This document shows, one piece after another, positions 11,965 through 23,786 of a DNA stretch of 64,000 bases; the stretch's first letter is position 1; every line of letters starts with the position of its first letter. Origin of the DNA: Aphrophora alni. Its lineage: Eukaryota > Arthropoda > Insecta > Hemiptera > Aphrophoridae. The notes under the pieces are model-generated. The model was not told the DNA's origin. It was given only the letters and a program-made list of their open reading frames with translations, and searched no databases. Location: positions 14,230,098-14,294,097 of the forward strand of contig OY740772.1 of assembly GCA_963513935.1 (NCBI GenBank), read 5' to 3'. The position numbers and the translations under genes were made by a program.

Positions 11965-12190
11965 AAGGGGTGGTATAAGCATTTTTATTCTTCTCACAGA
12001 TTCTACATCTTCTGGCAGGTTGACCTTATCTTAGCTTTCCATCATCTTCCTCAAAATCCTGTGCACATGGTTTTACATTAGACTTTACAAATCTTTTGAT
12101 ATGTGTCATCTCTCTTATAACATTCTTTGGTGTCAGATGGAATGGAACCAAATGGTGTTGCTCAGCTGCTCTCTTTCCTTTTCCCATTCT
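11965..12190 (-). pseudogene. TE-derived coding relic, family uncertain
   Basis: A minus-strand frame of about 75 codons with one stop reads AAEQHHLVPFHLTPKNVIRE, then MTHIKRFVKSNVKPCAQDFE, and ends GQPARRCRICEKNKNAYTTP before a stop. The basic, Cys-containing tail after a linker is reminiscent of the zinc-binding end of piggyBac-like transposases. I see no catalytic domain, so this is a suggestion only. It lies just downstream of a family A repeat. Confidence 0.35.
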
Positions 12191-12924
12191 AGACAATCAA
12201 AAAATGTATCCATTTAAAGAGGTGTCAATATTTAAACCATTTTAGGTATACTCTAAAATTCCCATCAAAAGGAAGTCAACCTCTCCATGTATTCTTCCAA
12301 TTGAGACCTTAATGTCCAGAACCAGTAATCTTGTCCAAATTGCAGTTTCACTGAGTTACACTGTTATGTGCCATTTATTAAGCATCATCTGATGTTTTAC
12401 ATTATCTTGTATCATGGTAGGTTTTGCCTCTTTCCTTCACTTGCAGATCTATCAATACAACTTCTGCAATCACTTGAGCAGCTTCCGTAGATATAGTTTG
12501 ATAACTGCTGCAACTTACAGTCACTCCTCATTGTAGCACATTATGTTACATTACGACAAGTAGAAAAAAAACCATATTCACTACAAAAAAAAGAAGATAA
12601 ATGTTTGCTTAGGTGTTAATATTTTATTAATGTTTTCATTTACCAAAACTGTATTATAATTTTGGAAACATTTTCAATTTGCCACTTTTAGATAACATTT
12701 TGTGTCTCTTTCTAGACCACAAGCACCTAATGTTATGCATAAGTTATGACATTAGAGTGACATATTTTATTCATATTTATACATATGAAAACATACTTAA
12801 TGTTACAAATTTAACCTTAGAACCACGGACTAACTATTTTTAGACAGTCTCATTCCATTCAATGTAGAAACACCTATTTTTAGATAATGAACATCTCTGC
12901 GTAATGGTTGGTGTCTCCAATGAA

Positions 12925-13058
12925 TGCTGGTTTATGACTTATTGGAAAAAAACAAATAATCGACTATAGGGTTTTAAAATGATCTGTATTAAGTTTATTC
13001 AAATTTTAGTGTAATGTGGAGATTAATAACCCAAATCTGAATGAAAAATTGCAAGTTA

Positions 13059-13104
<46 letters not shown>

Positions 13105-13370
13105 CATTTCAATGAGTTTAATATGGCCCTTGACCACCATTATTAATAGCTTCATTTTAATCAAATATTATTCACGTCAAGGACATGTTTATGATACAAG
13201 CAAAACAAGTTCATAAAATATGTAAATGATTTTTTTCAAAGCTGACGTTCTTGGTTTATTTTCACTTTTTTGATTGAAAATTACCAAATTTACATTTTTG
13301 TGATAATTAGTTTTTGTTCAGTATTGGGGATGGGTGAGTGTGAAAGTTTGTCCAATTTTTTCCACCATTT
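12925..13370 (+). repeat. Dispersed repeat family B, copy with (AT)n expansion
   Basis: Follows the second half of the family: TTATTGGAAAAAAACAAA, CCCTTGACCACCATTATTAA, TAGCTTCATTTTAATCAAAT, GATACAAGCAAAACAAGTTC, then a segment like TTTTTTCAAAGCTGACGTTC and GGGGATGGGTGAGTGTGAAA. A perfect (AT)n tract of about 40 bp lies inside it at 13064-13103. Confidence 0.6.
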
Positions 13371-16300
13371 AATGAAGTATTAGTTTCAACATAGTCTTAG
13401 GCTAGTGGGTTATTTGGGCGTTTGTCATATTTTACCTGATAATGAAAGTTAATCCATATTCTCTCAAAACTTTGTGCTTTTTTTTACACAAATGATGGCT
13501 AATGTGCAATTAAACTTGTTAATAATATGAAGAATCCAATATTATCCAATAATTTTGAAACCGGAATGAAGTGTTTTGTTTATTTTATGAGACATAACTA
13601 TGGAGAGCTGTTGCAATCCCTTTGTTTGTGATGATAAAAATCACTAAGTGCAGTATTATCAAGAGCTTTGAAGTTCAACTAAGTTAATTGTATTGTTGTG
13701 TTCATTAGACTGTTGCAATCATGCTTGAATGTAATTAATTTGCCCTCTAGCAATGATCTTCTGACCAAAGGAAATATCAGAGGTATTATTATTAATCAAA
13801 TTACATACCTCTAATATAAATACAAATTTATGATTTGACTTTTCAAAAACATAACTTAAAAAACTTGTGTGAACATATACACAGTGGGGCCTGGGAAAAG
13901 AAAAAAATGAGCTAAAAATAAAATGAATGTTCATATTTCAGAGACTGCCAAACCTATTATTATGAATTTTGCAATTGTTTTAGTTTCATTGTGGTAGCCC
14001 ACGGATTATTGATAATTATATTTTTTATTATCTTTTCTTTTATCAGGTATTTCTTAACATATATCTACTAGTCAACTCAGTAGTCAGACATACATGTCCT
14101 TCAAAACTTGTCTTGTGCATATATCCGTTTACGTTGGAACTATTAACGACCTCCTTATGTATGGAGTGATGTTGTTTGTATGTTTCAATATATATGTTTT
14201 ATGTTTGAATAAATGTGTGAGTATTGGTTTATATCCTTCTGATGATGATAGGTATGTTACTGAAATGTACATAAGGGTTTATTAAACTATCTAATGTTAA
14301 TTGTGTTAGTGTTTTATTTGTGGTTTGGGGATTACTTCTTTCATATTGTTATTGGATGTTTGTAGTAATCAATTTTTTTTTTATTTTGTAAAATTTATCT
14401 TGATAACGGTTCGAAGGATTTTGTTAAAATTGGGTGATTGGGTTGTTGAGAAAAAGTGATTTAAGCTAGGCTTTAATTTTGGAAAAAACTCTTATCGGAT
14501 TAAATAACCACATGCTTTATCTAAAACATTGGTTCTTCTAAAGGGTAATAAAACATATCCTATTAAATTATTTTGTTGTGGTGGTTATTTTCTCTTTCTT
14601 GGCTATACTTAGCATCTATTTACAACAAATATAAGCAGTTCTTGTAATTTTTTTTGTCAAAATGGGATGAATCTACTGTTTTCAGATGTGAGAGTAAGGG
14701 AGAAAGTGATTTTGCTAAGTCTCGACTTTGGGAAAATCCACTTTAGGGTGAATAACCAATATAATAACCAGATATATTTTTTTTTGTCATACTCTTTATT
14801 AATAATATTTGTGTAACTAACACATTTACAACTCGAACATAAAAGCAATTTATGAAGGAGTGTTATAAGAATTGATCTTTGTTTGACCTTTTACAATGCT
14901 ACAACTTTGAATTGTCTAGGCCACCTACAGCTCGAATATAAGAAAAGCCATATTATCACAGACAGAATATATATGTTGTTATTAATTTAATTTTAAATGA
15001 TTCATTACGATCCGTATTTGATGTAGTGAGCTACAATTCACCAAACTTCATATTACTGTTTTAGCGATAGAGAAATGTCATTCTTAATTCGTATTCTGTG
15101 TTTTTTATGTACGGAATATTCAAATAACTTTGCTTTTGTGTTTCTGTGTGATTTGTTAAGGCAATACTGAATATAAAACTTTAACATTTTTATGTTTTGT
15201 TTTTTATGTTCAGGAAAGGGTAACATTTTGTTTCAAAATTTCTCACTGTTACAAAACAATAAAAACTTATCATTTTTTAATGTGGATTCTTAAATAATTT
15301 GTCTCTGACTTTTTTTACAATAATAACAGCAAAAAAATTCACAAAAAATACTCGTTTTTCTAGGTTTTAACTTTATAATAATAGTCGGAACAATTAATTT
15401 TATATAAAACTTACTTTATTTAGCAAAATATATAAAATATACTAAATTAACTTATTAAATACACTTTTAATCATACTTAACCAATCTATGTTCAATACAG
15501 TTGTTTTAAAAATAAAGAAAAAATTCCAAGCTACGTTTTTGTAGTCTGTGAAGTTTTTTAAATTATGCTTTTAAAGTTACAATTTTTTCTAATCTCAACT
15601 TTTGACCGAGAGAATTACTATTGAACTTTATAGTTGCAAGATGATACATAATAGTAGTACAGTTGGCCCAATCAAATTGAACAGTGAATTTGGCAAACTT
15701 TTTAGAGTAGTTTTTACCATCAATATTGTAATCAATAATTAACTCTCTGTGTTTGTACCCTTCTTTTAGGGACAGATAGTTATTTTTTGTAAAATATCTC
15801 TTTTCCAATCAGTTTTATCAAAAATATAAAGACAGAAAAAATCTTCTACAGAAAATTTCCTATAGTAGTAGCCTTTTAAAATCGAAAAGGTTTTATATTA
15901 ACTTAATTATCTTGTTTTTCTTGTGTTTTCTCAACAAATATAATTTTTTGAGGAGCTATATCGTTCTTACTTTATGCCCATTAGATTGATAAAGGTGCCA
16001 GGATAGGTAATACATGGAGAAATGAATTGTCATTAACCGGGATAGAACCTACATAGCCACTATACAACAAATATTGTGATATAGGACATAAAAATTGTTC
16101 TTTTTAAAAAATTAGCATTTTGTTTGAATGTGTACATCAGGGTATATAAATATATATCTGTACATACATACTGTAAAAAAAAGTACCTTTCTATGGTGAA
16201 CCTTCTACAACTTTTTTGCAAGTTCTAGACATTTCACATCTAATAATTTGACCACAACTAAATACCAAGACGAAAATTATCAATGCAGTCTTACAATTTA

Positions 16301-16539
16301 ATATCAAAATGTAAAGAAACTGATATAATAGCCAGTACATATAACAATTTTAGTACATATTGTTGACATATTGTGAAAAATTTACAGGAAATTTTAAAAA
16401 TGTAATATTAGTTTTGAAAGTTAATTTTCAGTCCTGTTTTCACCACGTCCAGTCTGTTAAGTCTGTTAATAACACACAAGATATGAACAAAAAACTGTTT
16501 AAAATGCTCTTCATTTTGACATTTTGAAATAGATTTTTA

Positions 16540-16760
16540 TGAATTTCAATAGAAGGATTATCTCTATAGCAAATTTCTTGTTCCTATCATAACTTTTGTG
16601 GCTGCTATCGTGCTTACGTTACAGATGACAGATTGATGGCATGTGTAAAACCTTTTTTTTCCCCCTAAGGAAATGTGTCTCACCATGAAATGTGAAAATC
16701 AGTGAAAAACGGAGGTTGAAATTTTTCCGATTACCAATCTTGCCCTACACTTTATATTCT
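16540..16760 (-). repeat. Dispersed repeat family C, reverse copy
   Basis: Read on the minus strand it carries the family C blocks in order: the weakly conserved CATGTGTAAAACC region, then CATCTGTAACGTAAGCACGA, then an A-rich tail. It is diverged, so the boundaries are approximate. Confidence 0.4.
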
Positions 16761-18050
16761 GGGTAAGTAAAAAATCATATGACGTCGTGTGAATAATTAT
16801 ATAGTCTTTCTAAAAATCACTATTAAATTAGTTAAAGTTCATCGTAACGTATAGGACTGAGCATTTTTATATACCAGTAAGGCCTTAAGTTATAAACATA
16901 ATGGGGGGAAAACCAACAACTTAAAATGATGAAAACTTTCTATTAAATTTAATTTTTCTGCTCATTCAATATACAGTAGATAACATTGTTTCTGACATTG
17001 TCCACATGGAGTGCTGTTATACACTATCAGTATACGATTATCACCTTTCTTGATATAGGCTGAAAGAATTCCTTTGGCATGTTTTTTTTATGAGTGTAAC
17101 CAACTATTGTTGTAGCAAAACATCTGTTTGAACGGAGTGAATATTTATGATTTTAACAAGTAGCTAGATATTATTTATTACTTATATGAATCTAAATCTT
17201 TCTCATTTAGTTATAGAAAAAAGTGAGGTTACGAAGGCTACTACCTTTGTGCAATATATGAAAAACAGTTTTAAAAAAGGAAGGAACTCTATTCACATTC
17301 TAGTACCAAGACAAACTATATCAAACTTTAAGATTAAACTTTTAATTTTATGTTTTGATATATTTTGTTTTATGTCGCTGTTGTTTATAATGTTTATATC
17401 TTTATTTTATTACATAACCTATTCAGCTAAAGTATATTCATACTCAATTTTTTTTTTAAAGAGGACAGATTTTAGTAATCAATGTTGTTTTAAATAAAAT
17501 AGAATGCACAGGACCTATTCCTACAATGTACAACCGACACATACAACAGCTTGATTTTAATAATATAATTTAAAACTGTGTTTCTACATTCTCTTCTTTT
17601 TTTGTAAAATTTGTAAAATAATTCAAAATTTCTTCTTCTCTCTTCTCTTAAAAATTTGTAAAATAATAACCAAATATACAGCAAAAAGTATATCTTTTAA
17701 TAGATCACCCCCCCCCCCCTTCTTGTGGTTCCTTCACTGAATTTCATCCAATATGGCATTCATAGCTTATAACACTATTAATAAGATATCTTAGTAAGAA
17801 TGAGGTTTAAATAGGAATGTTAGGGTGACGGTGTTATGGAAGTTATGATATCAAATTAAAATACACATTCTAAAGTAAAAATGAAAAATATAAATTTACA
17901 CTATGGCATGTACAACTAACTAATGCGTAATGTTATAAATAACAACACATAACTGTTCGTTCTGAATTTTCTAGAAGAAATTGTCTTCTAGTTAATTAAA
18001 AGATAAGTTCATCTTCAAATGGAGACCAATTTTTATCTGCATTGGCATGA

Positions 18051-19115
18051 TCAAAACCTGTGGCACTCCGCCACTGCAGGAACATACAATGCACCTGAAT
18101 AAAGTTTCTTTGGAGTTTCTCGCCACGAAATAATGTTTGCTTTTCTAAACGGATCTTCGCTACAACCGGAACACACCGCCATTATGCTTCGCACTTCCCA
18201 CTCGGCAGGTTCCATTTGCACCATACTGTGTGAGTCATGTGGAGGAGGACGAGGTTCGCGTTCATCTTCATCGTTGTATCGTTCACCACCTCCGCCGAGA
18301 ACGTATCCATCACCTTGGAATAAACCTGACAAATCAACACCCGGGATTAATCCGAAAGGATACTGTTCACCTACTGTTCTTTTCTTTTGTGTTTTTTCAT
18401 CTTCCTCTGATTCTGTTTGTCGTTTTTGGATTGATAGTTCTTTCTTATCAGATTCGTCAGATTTTGGTTTGATTTTCATTATGTCTCTTTTTATTCTTGA
18501 TATATCTTTTACCATTTTCTCGGCATTTTCAATTTCTTCAGACTCTTTAATTTCATGTTCACTCTCCGATTCATCTTCGATAATTTCGTCAGATTTTTTC
18601 TGTCGAGTTTTTCTATCTGCTTTGTTTTGTTCTCGTTTAAATAATCTTATAGTCTGTATGCTGTATACGTTAGGATTATTATGTAAGAATCTATTGGATG
18701 ATAAAATATTAAGTGGTGAGTTTAACGCTGCTTCTTGATTCCTTATTGCGTCTTCCTGTGCACGGAAAGCTGATAGTTGTTGTACAGGCAGTGTGGGGAT
18801 GAGCTGACCGTTACGTAGGAATGGATACTCGGTAGCTTGGTTTTCTTCTCCGCCTGGAGGTGGAAGTCCGCCTGCTGGCGAGTATGGAAGATCGTCTTCA
18901 CCTTCCTTACCTTCATGATGGAAGTGATGTACATGATGATGCTTGTGATTGGTGTATGCTTTGCCAGCTGTTAATGCAGCTTTGTAAAGTTGTACCAAAG
19001 TGACTTCCCCGAGTAAACCTCGACTCTTGTAACCATCATAGTATTCATTACTATATTGCCGTTGTTCTTGCCCACTGATAGCCAGTCCACCGCCTTTGAT
19101 TTTTTTGCCAACTAG
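18051..19115 (-). CDS. Terminal exon of the pentraxin-domain gene
   Basis: The acceptor on the minus strand is TTTTTACAG, ending at 19116. The exon starts CTA GTT in phase 0, right after the TTG that ends the 21323-21537 exon. It encodes 354 residues and a TGA stop at 18051-18053. The first 45 residues finish the pentraxin fold: GGGLAISGQEQRQYSNEYYD and SRGLLGEVTLVQLYKAAL match the C-terminal strands, where family members have G-Q-E-Q-D and V-G-x-L-x-x-x-x-L-W. Then come a His-rich stretch (HKHHHVHHFHH), a Pro/Gly region, a highly charged Lys/Glu segment that is probably helical (about exon residues 160-250) with several dibasic sites, a Gly-rich FQGDGYVLGGGGERYND region and a Cys-containing tail (AVCSGC ... 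AECHRF). The tail is unlike short pentraxins and I know no function for it. Confidence 0.9.
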   Translation of the reverse strand, partial: LVGKKIKGGGLAISGQEQRQYSNEYYDGYKSRGLLGEVTLVQLYKAALTAGKAYTNHKHHHVHHFHHEGKEGEDDLPYSPAGGLPPPGGEENQATEYPFLRNGQLIPTLPVQQLSAFRAQEDAIRNQEAALNSPLNILSSNRFLHNNPNVYSIQTIRLFKREQNKADRKTRQKKSDEIIEDESESEHEIKESEEIENAEKMVKDISRIKRDIMKIKPKSDESDKKELSIQKRQTESEEDEKTQKKRTVGEQYPFGLIPGVDLSGLFQGDGYVLGGGGERYNDEDEREPRPPPHDSHSMVQMEPAEWEVRSIMAVCSGCSEDPFRKANIISWRETPKKLYSGALYVPAVAECHRF

Positions 19116-19387
19116 CTGTAAAAATAAATATAATATTAAACTTTATAACATTCACCTAAAGCAGAAGTTACTGGTGAAAAATACAAGATTTGTTGTACCA
19201 TTTTACATTGTTATAATTATTGTTCCAACTTATGGTTTTGTGTGATATTTAACCGTTCTCACATATACATAGTATAAAGAAAGCTATGTGTCAAAAATAG
19301 ATGTCTGGTTTTTTGTGAGTATATTTAGTTTATTGTGTATTGGAGTTCAAAAAAGTGGTATATGTAATAATGTATTCCTGGAGTATG

Positions 19388-19830
19388 CAGGTCCGGATTT
19401 CCCAATAGGCCCGGTAGGCCTGTGCCTATGGGCGCAAGCTCCCAGGGGGCGCACGGCCGAGAGAAAAAAATGTATTTAAAAAAATATCTAGAAATAAAAA
19501 TAAATAGTCATAACTTAACATATTTTTTGAATTCATTACAAAAAAATCATGCTGATTTTGAAGTTCATTGGAACAAATAAATGAGCTCACTATTTAATAC
19601 ATAAAATTACTAAAAGTGTTTTAAGACAGCATTTTGTTAAGCCCAGAACCAAGTAAATTACTCAAAAAACTTACAATGGTAAAATTGCATCGTGGAATGG
19701 TGTTTAAGCAATTAACATATAGGCCTGATATAAATTTTTTTATAAAGGTTTTGGGGTAGTAACTTTAACCAGACTAGGGGGCGGAAAAATTATTGGGCCT
19801 AGGGGCGCCAAAATGCTAAATCCGGCCCTG
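19388..19830. mobile_element. hAT-type MITE with 8-bp target duplication
   Basis: The 443-bp element starts CAGGTCCGGATTT. Its other end, read in reverse complement, starts CAGGGCCGGATTTAGCATTT. Both ends then carry GGGCGC/GGCCC-rich sequence about 40 bp in. The flanks GGAGTATG at 19380-19387 and GGAGTATG at 19831-19838 are an exact 8-bp target-site duplication, the length made by hAT transposases. The interior is AT-rich and non-coding. It sits in the last intron of the pentraxin gene. The intact duplication suggests a fairly recent insertion. Confidence 0.92.
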
Positions 19831-19849
19831 GGAGTATGTTGTATGTACA

Positions 19850-20370
19850 GTGCTCTACAGCACAAATTTGTGGACCAATTTTAATGGTATTTGAGCATAT
19901 TTTAGGACTTTTTTAATTTTTTCTGTAACTTAAAATTTTTGGGTAGCTGCGATAATAAAAACACAAAATTACGATTTTCTGCAACAATTTTGCTCATGTT
20001 TAGCCTCTAAGGATTCAAACAAAACATTGGTTGCCGTCTCTCCAAAAATTCTGGTCCGTGATTTATTGTTATAAAACACATTATTAAAAGTCTCACAATT
20101 GGCAAAAAACCACGAACCTTGAACGCTATTATTAACAGTTGGATTTCAATCAAAAGCTACTTACGCCAATGACTTGTTCATGGTACATGCCAAAGACGTT
20201 TAGCCCCTTAACCAAATATATAAATATTATTTCAAAGATAGTGTCTATGGTTCATTTCTACTCTTGGATTGACAACTACCTAATTGACATTTTTGTTGAT
20301 GAGTGGTTGGTTTTTACTTAGTTCTAGAGTGAGAAAGTTTATGCAATTATTTTGCTCTATTTAAGTTTTT
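19850..20370 (+). repeat. Dispersed repeat family B, long copy
   Basis: Starts at CAGTGCTCTACAGCACAAAT, directly after the hAT element and its target duplication. It then follows the family: ACCAATTTTAATGGTATTTG, AACTTAAAATTTTTGGGTAG, AAATTACGATTTTCTGCAAC, GGTTGCCGTCTCTCCAAAAA, and the closing ATTTCAAAGATAGTGTCTAT with GAGAAAGTTTATGCAATTAT. Confidence 0.65.
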
Positions 20371-21322
20371 TATATAATGCGTAATATTGTAATAGGAAAT
20401 TAATTTTATAAAGTTTAACAACGATATTGAAGAAATCATTAAATATGTTTTCCGTTTAAATTTTGTTCTAAATTCCCAACAAAAATAATAATTTTCCTTG
20501 TAATCTGATATTATTGTTTTAGTTGTGTATTACTGTTAGTTTTCTGTTGTTTTTTGTTAGTACTGAGAAAATATTGTATAATAAAAAATGTATTTTATAA
20601 ACAGGAACAGTTGGGGGATAATCAGAAACATATCAAAAATGCCTTGAGAAAGACCACTGAAATAATGTCGAAAACAGACGTACAGCCCAGAAATTCCATT
20701 ATAATGTTGATAACAATTGTTTCAAAATCCTGAAATTTGTATTTATTAATAATAGAGTTAGTTTATTGTTTTATAACCTAACCCAACCCTTTACCAGTAA
20801 ATTCATTCCGTCCCAAGGTGACTTTCTTAATTTCATTTTTTCATTGAAACAATATTTCTGTTGAAAATAAACATTCTAATTTTTATAAATAGTGGTAATT
20901 AATTTGTTAACTACATTATACATCTGTAATGTAACCATACTTAACGTAGTAAATCACTTGTTTCAGTACTATATAATGATAGTTGAATAGAGAGGAATTT
21001 GTTTTCATTTACATTGTCTTTTATTTATTTGGTTTTTAATGTTTTTTTTTATTCGTGAAACAAGGGTAAATACAACACTAAGAACTACATCACACAATAT
21101 GGTAGGTTACATGGGGTAATCCATGTGTAGTAGGCGACTTTTATGGAAGCTTATAATATTAGCACAAAACATGAGATCATCAATTTAACAATGTTGAATG
21201 AAAACTAATTAGTACATATTACAAACAATAGATTACAGTGCTTGTAACATGAATTTCTTAAGTAAGCTGGTCAATGGGATAATAATGTAAAACTAAACAA
21301 AGTATATTGTAAAGGTAATTAC
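20371..21322. other. Last intron of the pentraxin gene, distal part
   Basis: AT-rich intronic sequence between the family B copy and the next exon. I see no element, tandem repeat or coding segment. The intron's donor on the minus strand is GTAATT at 21317-21322. Confidence 0.5.
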
Positions 21323-21537
21323 CAAGTTATGGAATCCACGTCCAATACGCTCCGAATTCACCCATATTTGCCATTCTCCTGTTCGTCCATTCCATGACTG
21401 ACATGCATGATACCACTTGTTTAGTCGCACAGGATAGTTTAATCGGTAGAGTGTGTGTCCACTTACAGCAAACATATAATAACTGGAAGAATCAGAGTTC
21501 GCAACCCATGAAAGGATTTCTCTTTGACGATCATGTT
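21323..21537 (-). CDS. Pentraxin-domain core exon
   Basis: This 215-nt exon has minus-strand acceptor TTGTTACAG ending at 21538 and donor GTAATT from 21322. Its first two bases (AA) complete the Gln codon opened by the C at 24996. The protein reads HDRQREILSWVANSDSSSYY, MFAVSGHTLYRLNYPVRLNK, then WYHACQSWNGRTGEWQIWVN and SERIGRGFHNL. WYHACQSWNG nearly satisfies the pentraxin signature H-x-C-x-[ST]-W-x-[ST]; only the last position (Gly) deviates. The Cys here should pair with the Cys of FTLCTW in the preceding exon, as in C-reactive protein. At the position of the CRP calcium ligands Asp-Asn before Glu-Ile-Leu this protein has Gln-Arg. I infer that at least one calcium site is lost. Confidence 0.94.
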
Positions 21538-22048
21538 CTGTAACAAAAGTTAGGTTAGGTTACTCCTCCTTTTTGTTTGTCGCAAAAGTATAAAAGATAC
21601 TTTCAAACTATGTGATAAAATTAAATGAATAACACACATGCCGTTTTACTTATTGATTTAACTAATTAATTAGTCTCTTTTAGAAATTTTAGTAATTGTT
21701 TCATCAAATCTAGATATCTGTAGTTTAATATAAGACTCCTCCTGTTCATAGTGATGTCTGAAAGCAAGATATGACCTTAATTGGGCTTAGCCATGGTTTT
21801 GTTACACAAAGTATCGCACCATGATCTCGGTTTCATATGTAAACATTTTAAATATTCATTCTTTAATTAAGTGTTTTATACCTTACCGCCTTCTTGTAAT
21901 TTTATTTTTTTCCTTAACTACATATTTTTTGTTATCGTTGACAGCATCATCATAAGGCTCGACATTTTTAAACCAAAGGCCCAACTACGACTGTTTGTTC
22001 TTTCAATAGACAAATGTGATGTGTACTAGATCTCTTAAGGCAGTTTAA

Positions 22049-23293
22049 CAGGGTGGAGAGTGTCTTTTTTAACTGGGCCACCATTGGGATCTCTGAAACT
22101 ATAAGATTTACAGAAAATTTCAAATGGGGGACTTTACCTACTTTATTCTCTGAAATAAAATGGTGTATTTGAATTTATAAAATTTGAACCACCATTTTCC
22201 AATATGGCGTCCAACTTTAAAATTCTTACGAGATTTGAAGTTTTTTATTTTTGGGTATTTTATATATTTCTACTTTTTTACAAAATATAAGACCCAATAG
22301 TTCACCAAAGTTCTATTTAAAATACATGGGAATAAGAACCAATTTCTTAATAGTCTTGTTTTAATTTCGGTTATACACGTATTGTTTTATAACTATTGTT
22401 GAATTTAAGGTTTTATAATACAAATATAATAGTGAATATTGTATTTTATTCATTGCTACAATGAAGACTAGGCTTACAACTGATGTTCAAAATACCTACT
22501 GTTGTTGAATATGCAAGCATTAGCTCTTACAAAACAATTTATGAATAGATTTTTTAATGGTGTTATTATGAATTTGAAAATAATATTACTCTAATTTTTT
22601 CTTTTATATCCTCAATCAAAAATAACGTACCTTATAGAGCTCATTTTTTAGGTACTATACCCTCATATGAAAAAATCAAGTAGGGTTAGTCAGGTCAGAG
22701 ACCTTGCAGGCCAATATATATGCCTCTATGTACCTAGCCATTTTTCATTTAAAGTAGTGTTATAAAAATGCACAACTATGTCACTATTATGATCTTACTG
22801 GTACATAATTTCATCTGACATTAGTGGAGTTTATCAAAAGGTTTTCTAGGAATCCTAAATACCTAGCTCCTGTTAATTTTCCTTTCTATGAAACCCTAAA
22901 TTCAACAGTATTCATAAAACAATACATGTAAAACTGAAATTAAAATAAGAGTATTATGAAATTGGTCCTTATTCCAATATATTTTAAACGGAACTTTGGT
23001 GAACTTTCAGAGCTTATATCTTCTAAAAAAGTAAGAATGTAAAAAAAATACGCAAGAATAAACCAGTCTCTATCTAGGTTCAATCCAATTTTCAACGTAA
23101 AAATGGAGATTCCATAAGAAATTTTAAAGTTTGTCGCCATACTTGAAAATGGTGGTAATATTTAAAAAAAATCAAATACACCAAATTATTATAGAGAAAA
23201 AAATATATAAGATTCCCCATTTGAAGTTTTCTGTAATTCTTATAGTTTCAGAGACTCTGATGGTGGCCCAATTAAAAAAGACACTTTGCATAT
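22049..23293. mobile_element. Long-TIR element, family L1, copy 1
   Basis: About 1.25 kb, with inverted arms of roughly 370-400 bp (22049-22420 and 22885-23293) around a short AT-rich centre. Both arms contain, in mirror order, GTGTCTTTTTTAA, a GG-CCACCAT block, ATCTCTGAAACTATAAG-like sequence, TTTTCTGTAA, CAAATACACCA-like sequence, TTTTAAAATACATGG-like sequence and AGAACCAATTTCTTAATA. No transposase is seen. It lies in the intron between the two central pentraxin exons. Confidence 0.85.
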
Positions 23294-23786
23294 ATAGAAC
23301 AAACTGAAAAATCATTGAAAACACACTTCAAAGAATGTATTGATGCCTTAACATCATTCTTGAAAACTTAATTTAGCAGAACATGTGGTAAATGTATACA
23401 CTGTTATTTCATCTAACCTTAGGATTCTGCACATGCAAATATGGGCAGACATTGAAAAATCCTTGATTAATTTGGGAGTTAGGAATAAAATAAAAAGAAT
23501 AAGGATTTTTTGTAAATAAAAATGTATAATGGAAACCAACCCCTTGTTAATTATTTGGCTAGATCTGGAAAATAATACTTAGCCCTGTTATCAATGAATG
23601 AACATTCAAACTCAGTTGTGTCTAGGAGCTCCTAGAGTCATGACCAGTGCAAGTTTCATTAAAATTATCTTTATCAAATGTTAAGTTTTCGTTGTGTGTT
23701 TATATCCGTATATGGGTCAGTATGTAATATTTGTTTTTAATTTTCTTGAAGATCTGATAATGCTGTCAACGACAGAGTAACTTGTA

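Larger units (their letters stand above)
11426..18050. other. Interval between the two host genes, repeats only
   Basis: No supported exon. It holds family A and family B repeat copies, a TE-derived coding relic, an (AT)n run at 13064-13103, a copy of the family E segment near 13490-13575, a reverse family C copy near 16540-16760 and a C13 run at 17707-17719. The minus-strand 81-codon open frame at 15563-15808 matches nothing I recognise. 13600-16500 is otherwise plain AT-rich sequence. Confidence 0.6.

Noticed and set aside
15563..15808. 81-codon minus-strand open frame
   Set aside because: AT-rich, no recognisable family and no splice or expression evidence; length is not exceptional for this composition.
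18133..18738. 201-codon + strand open frame
   Set aside because: It is the shadow of the minus-strand pentraxin terminal exon, which has phased splice junctions and domain similarity.
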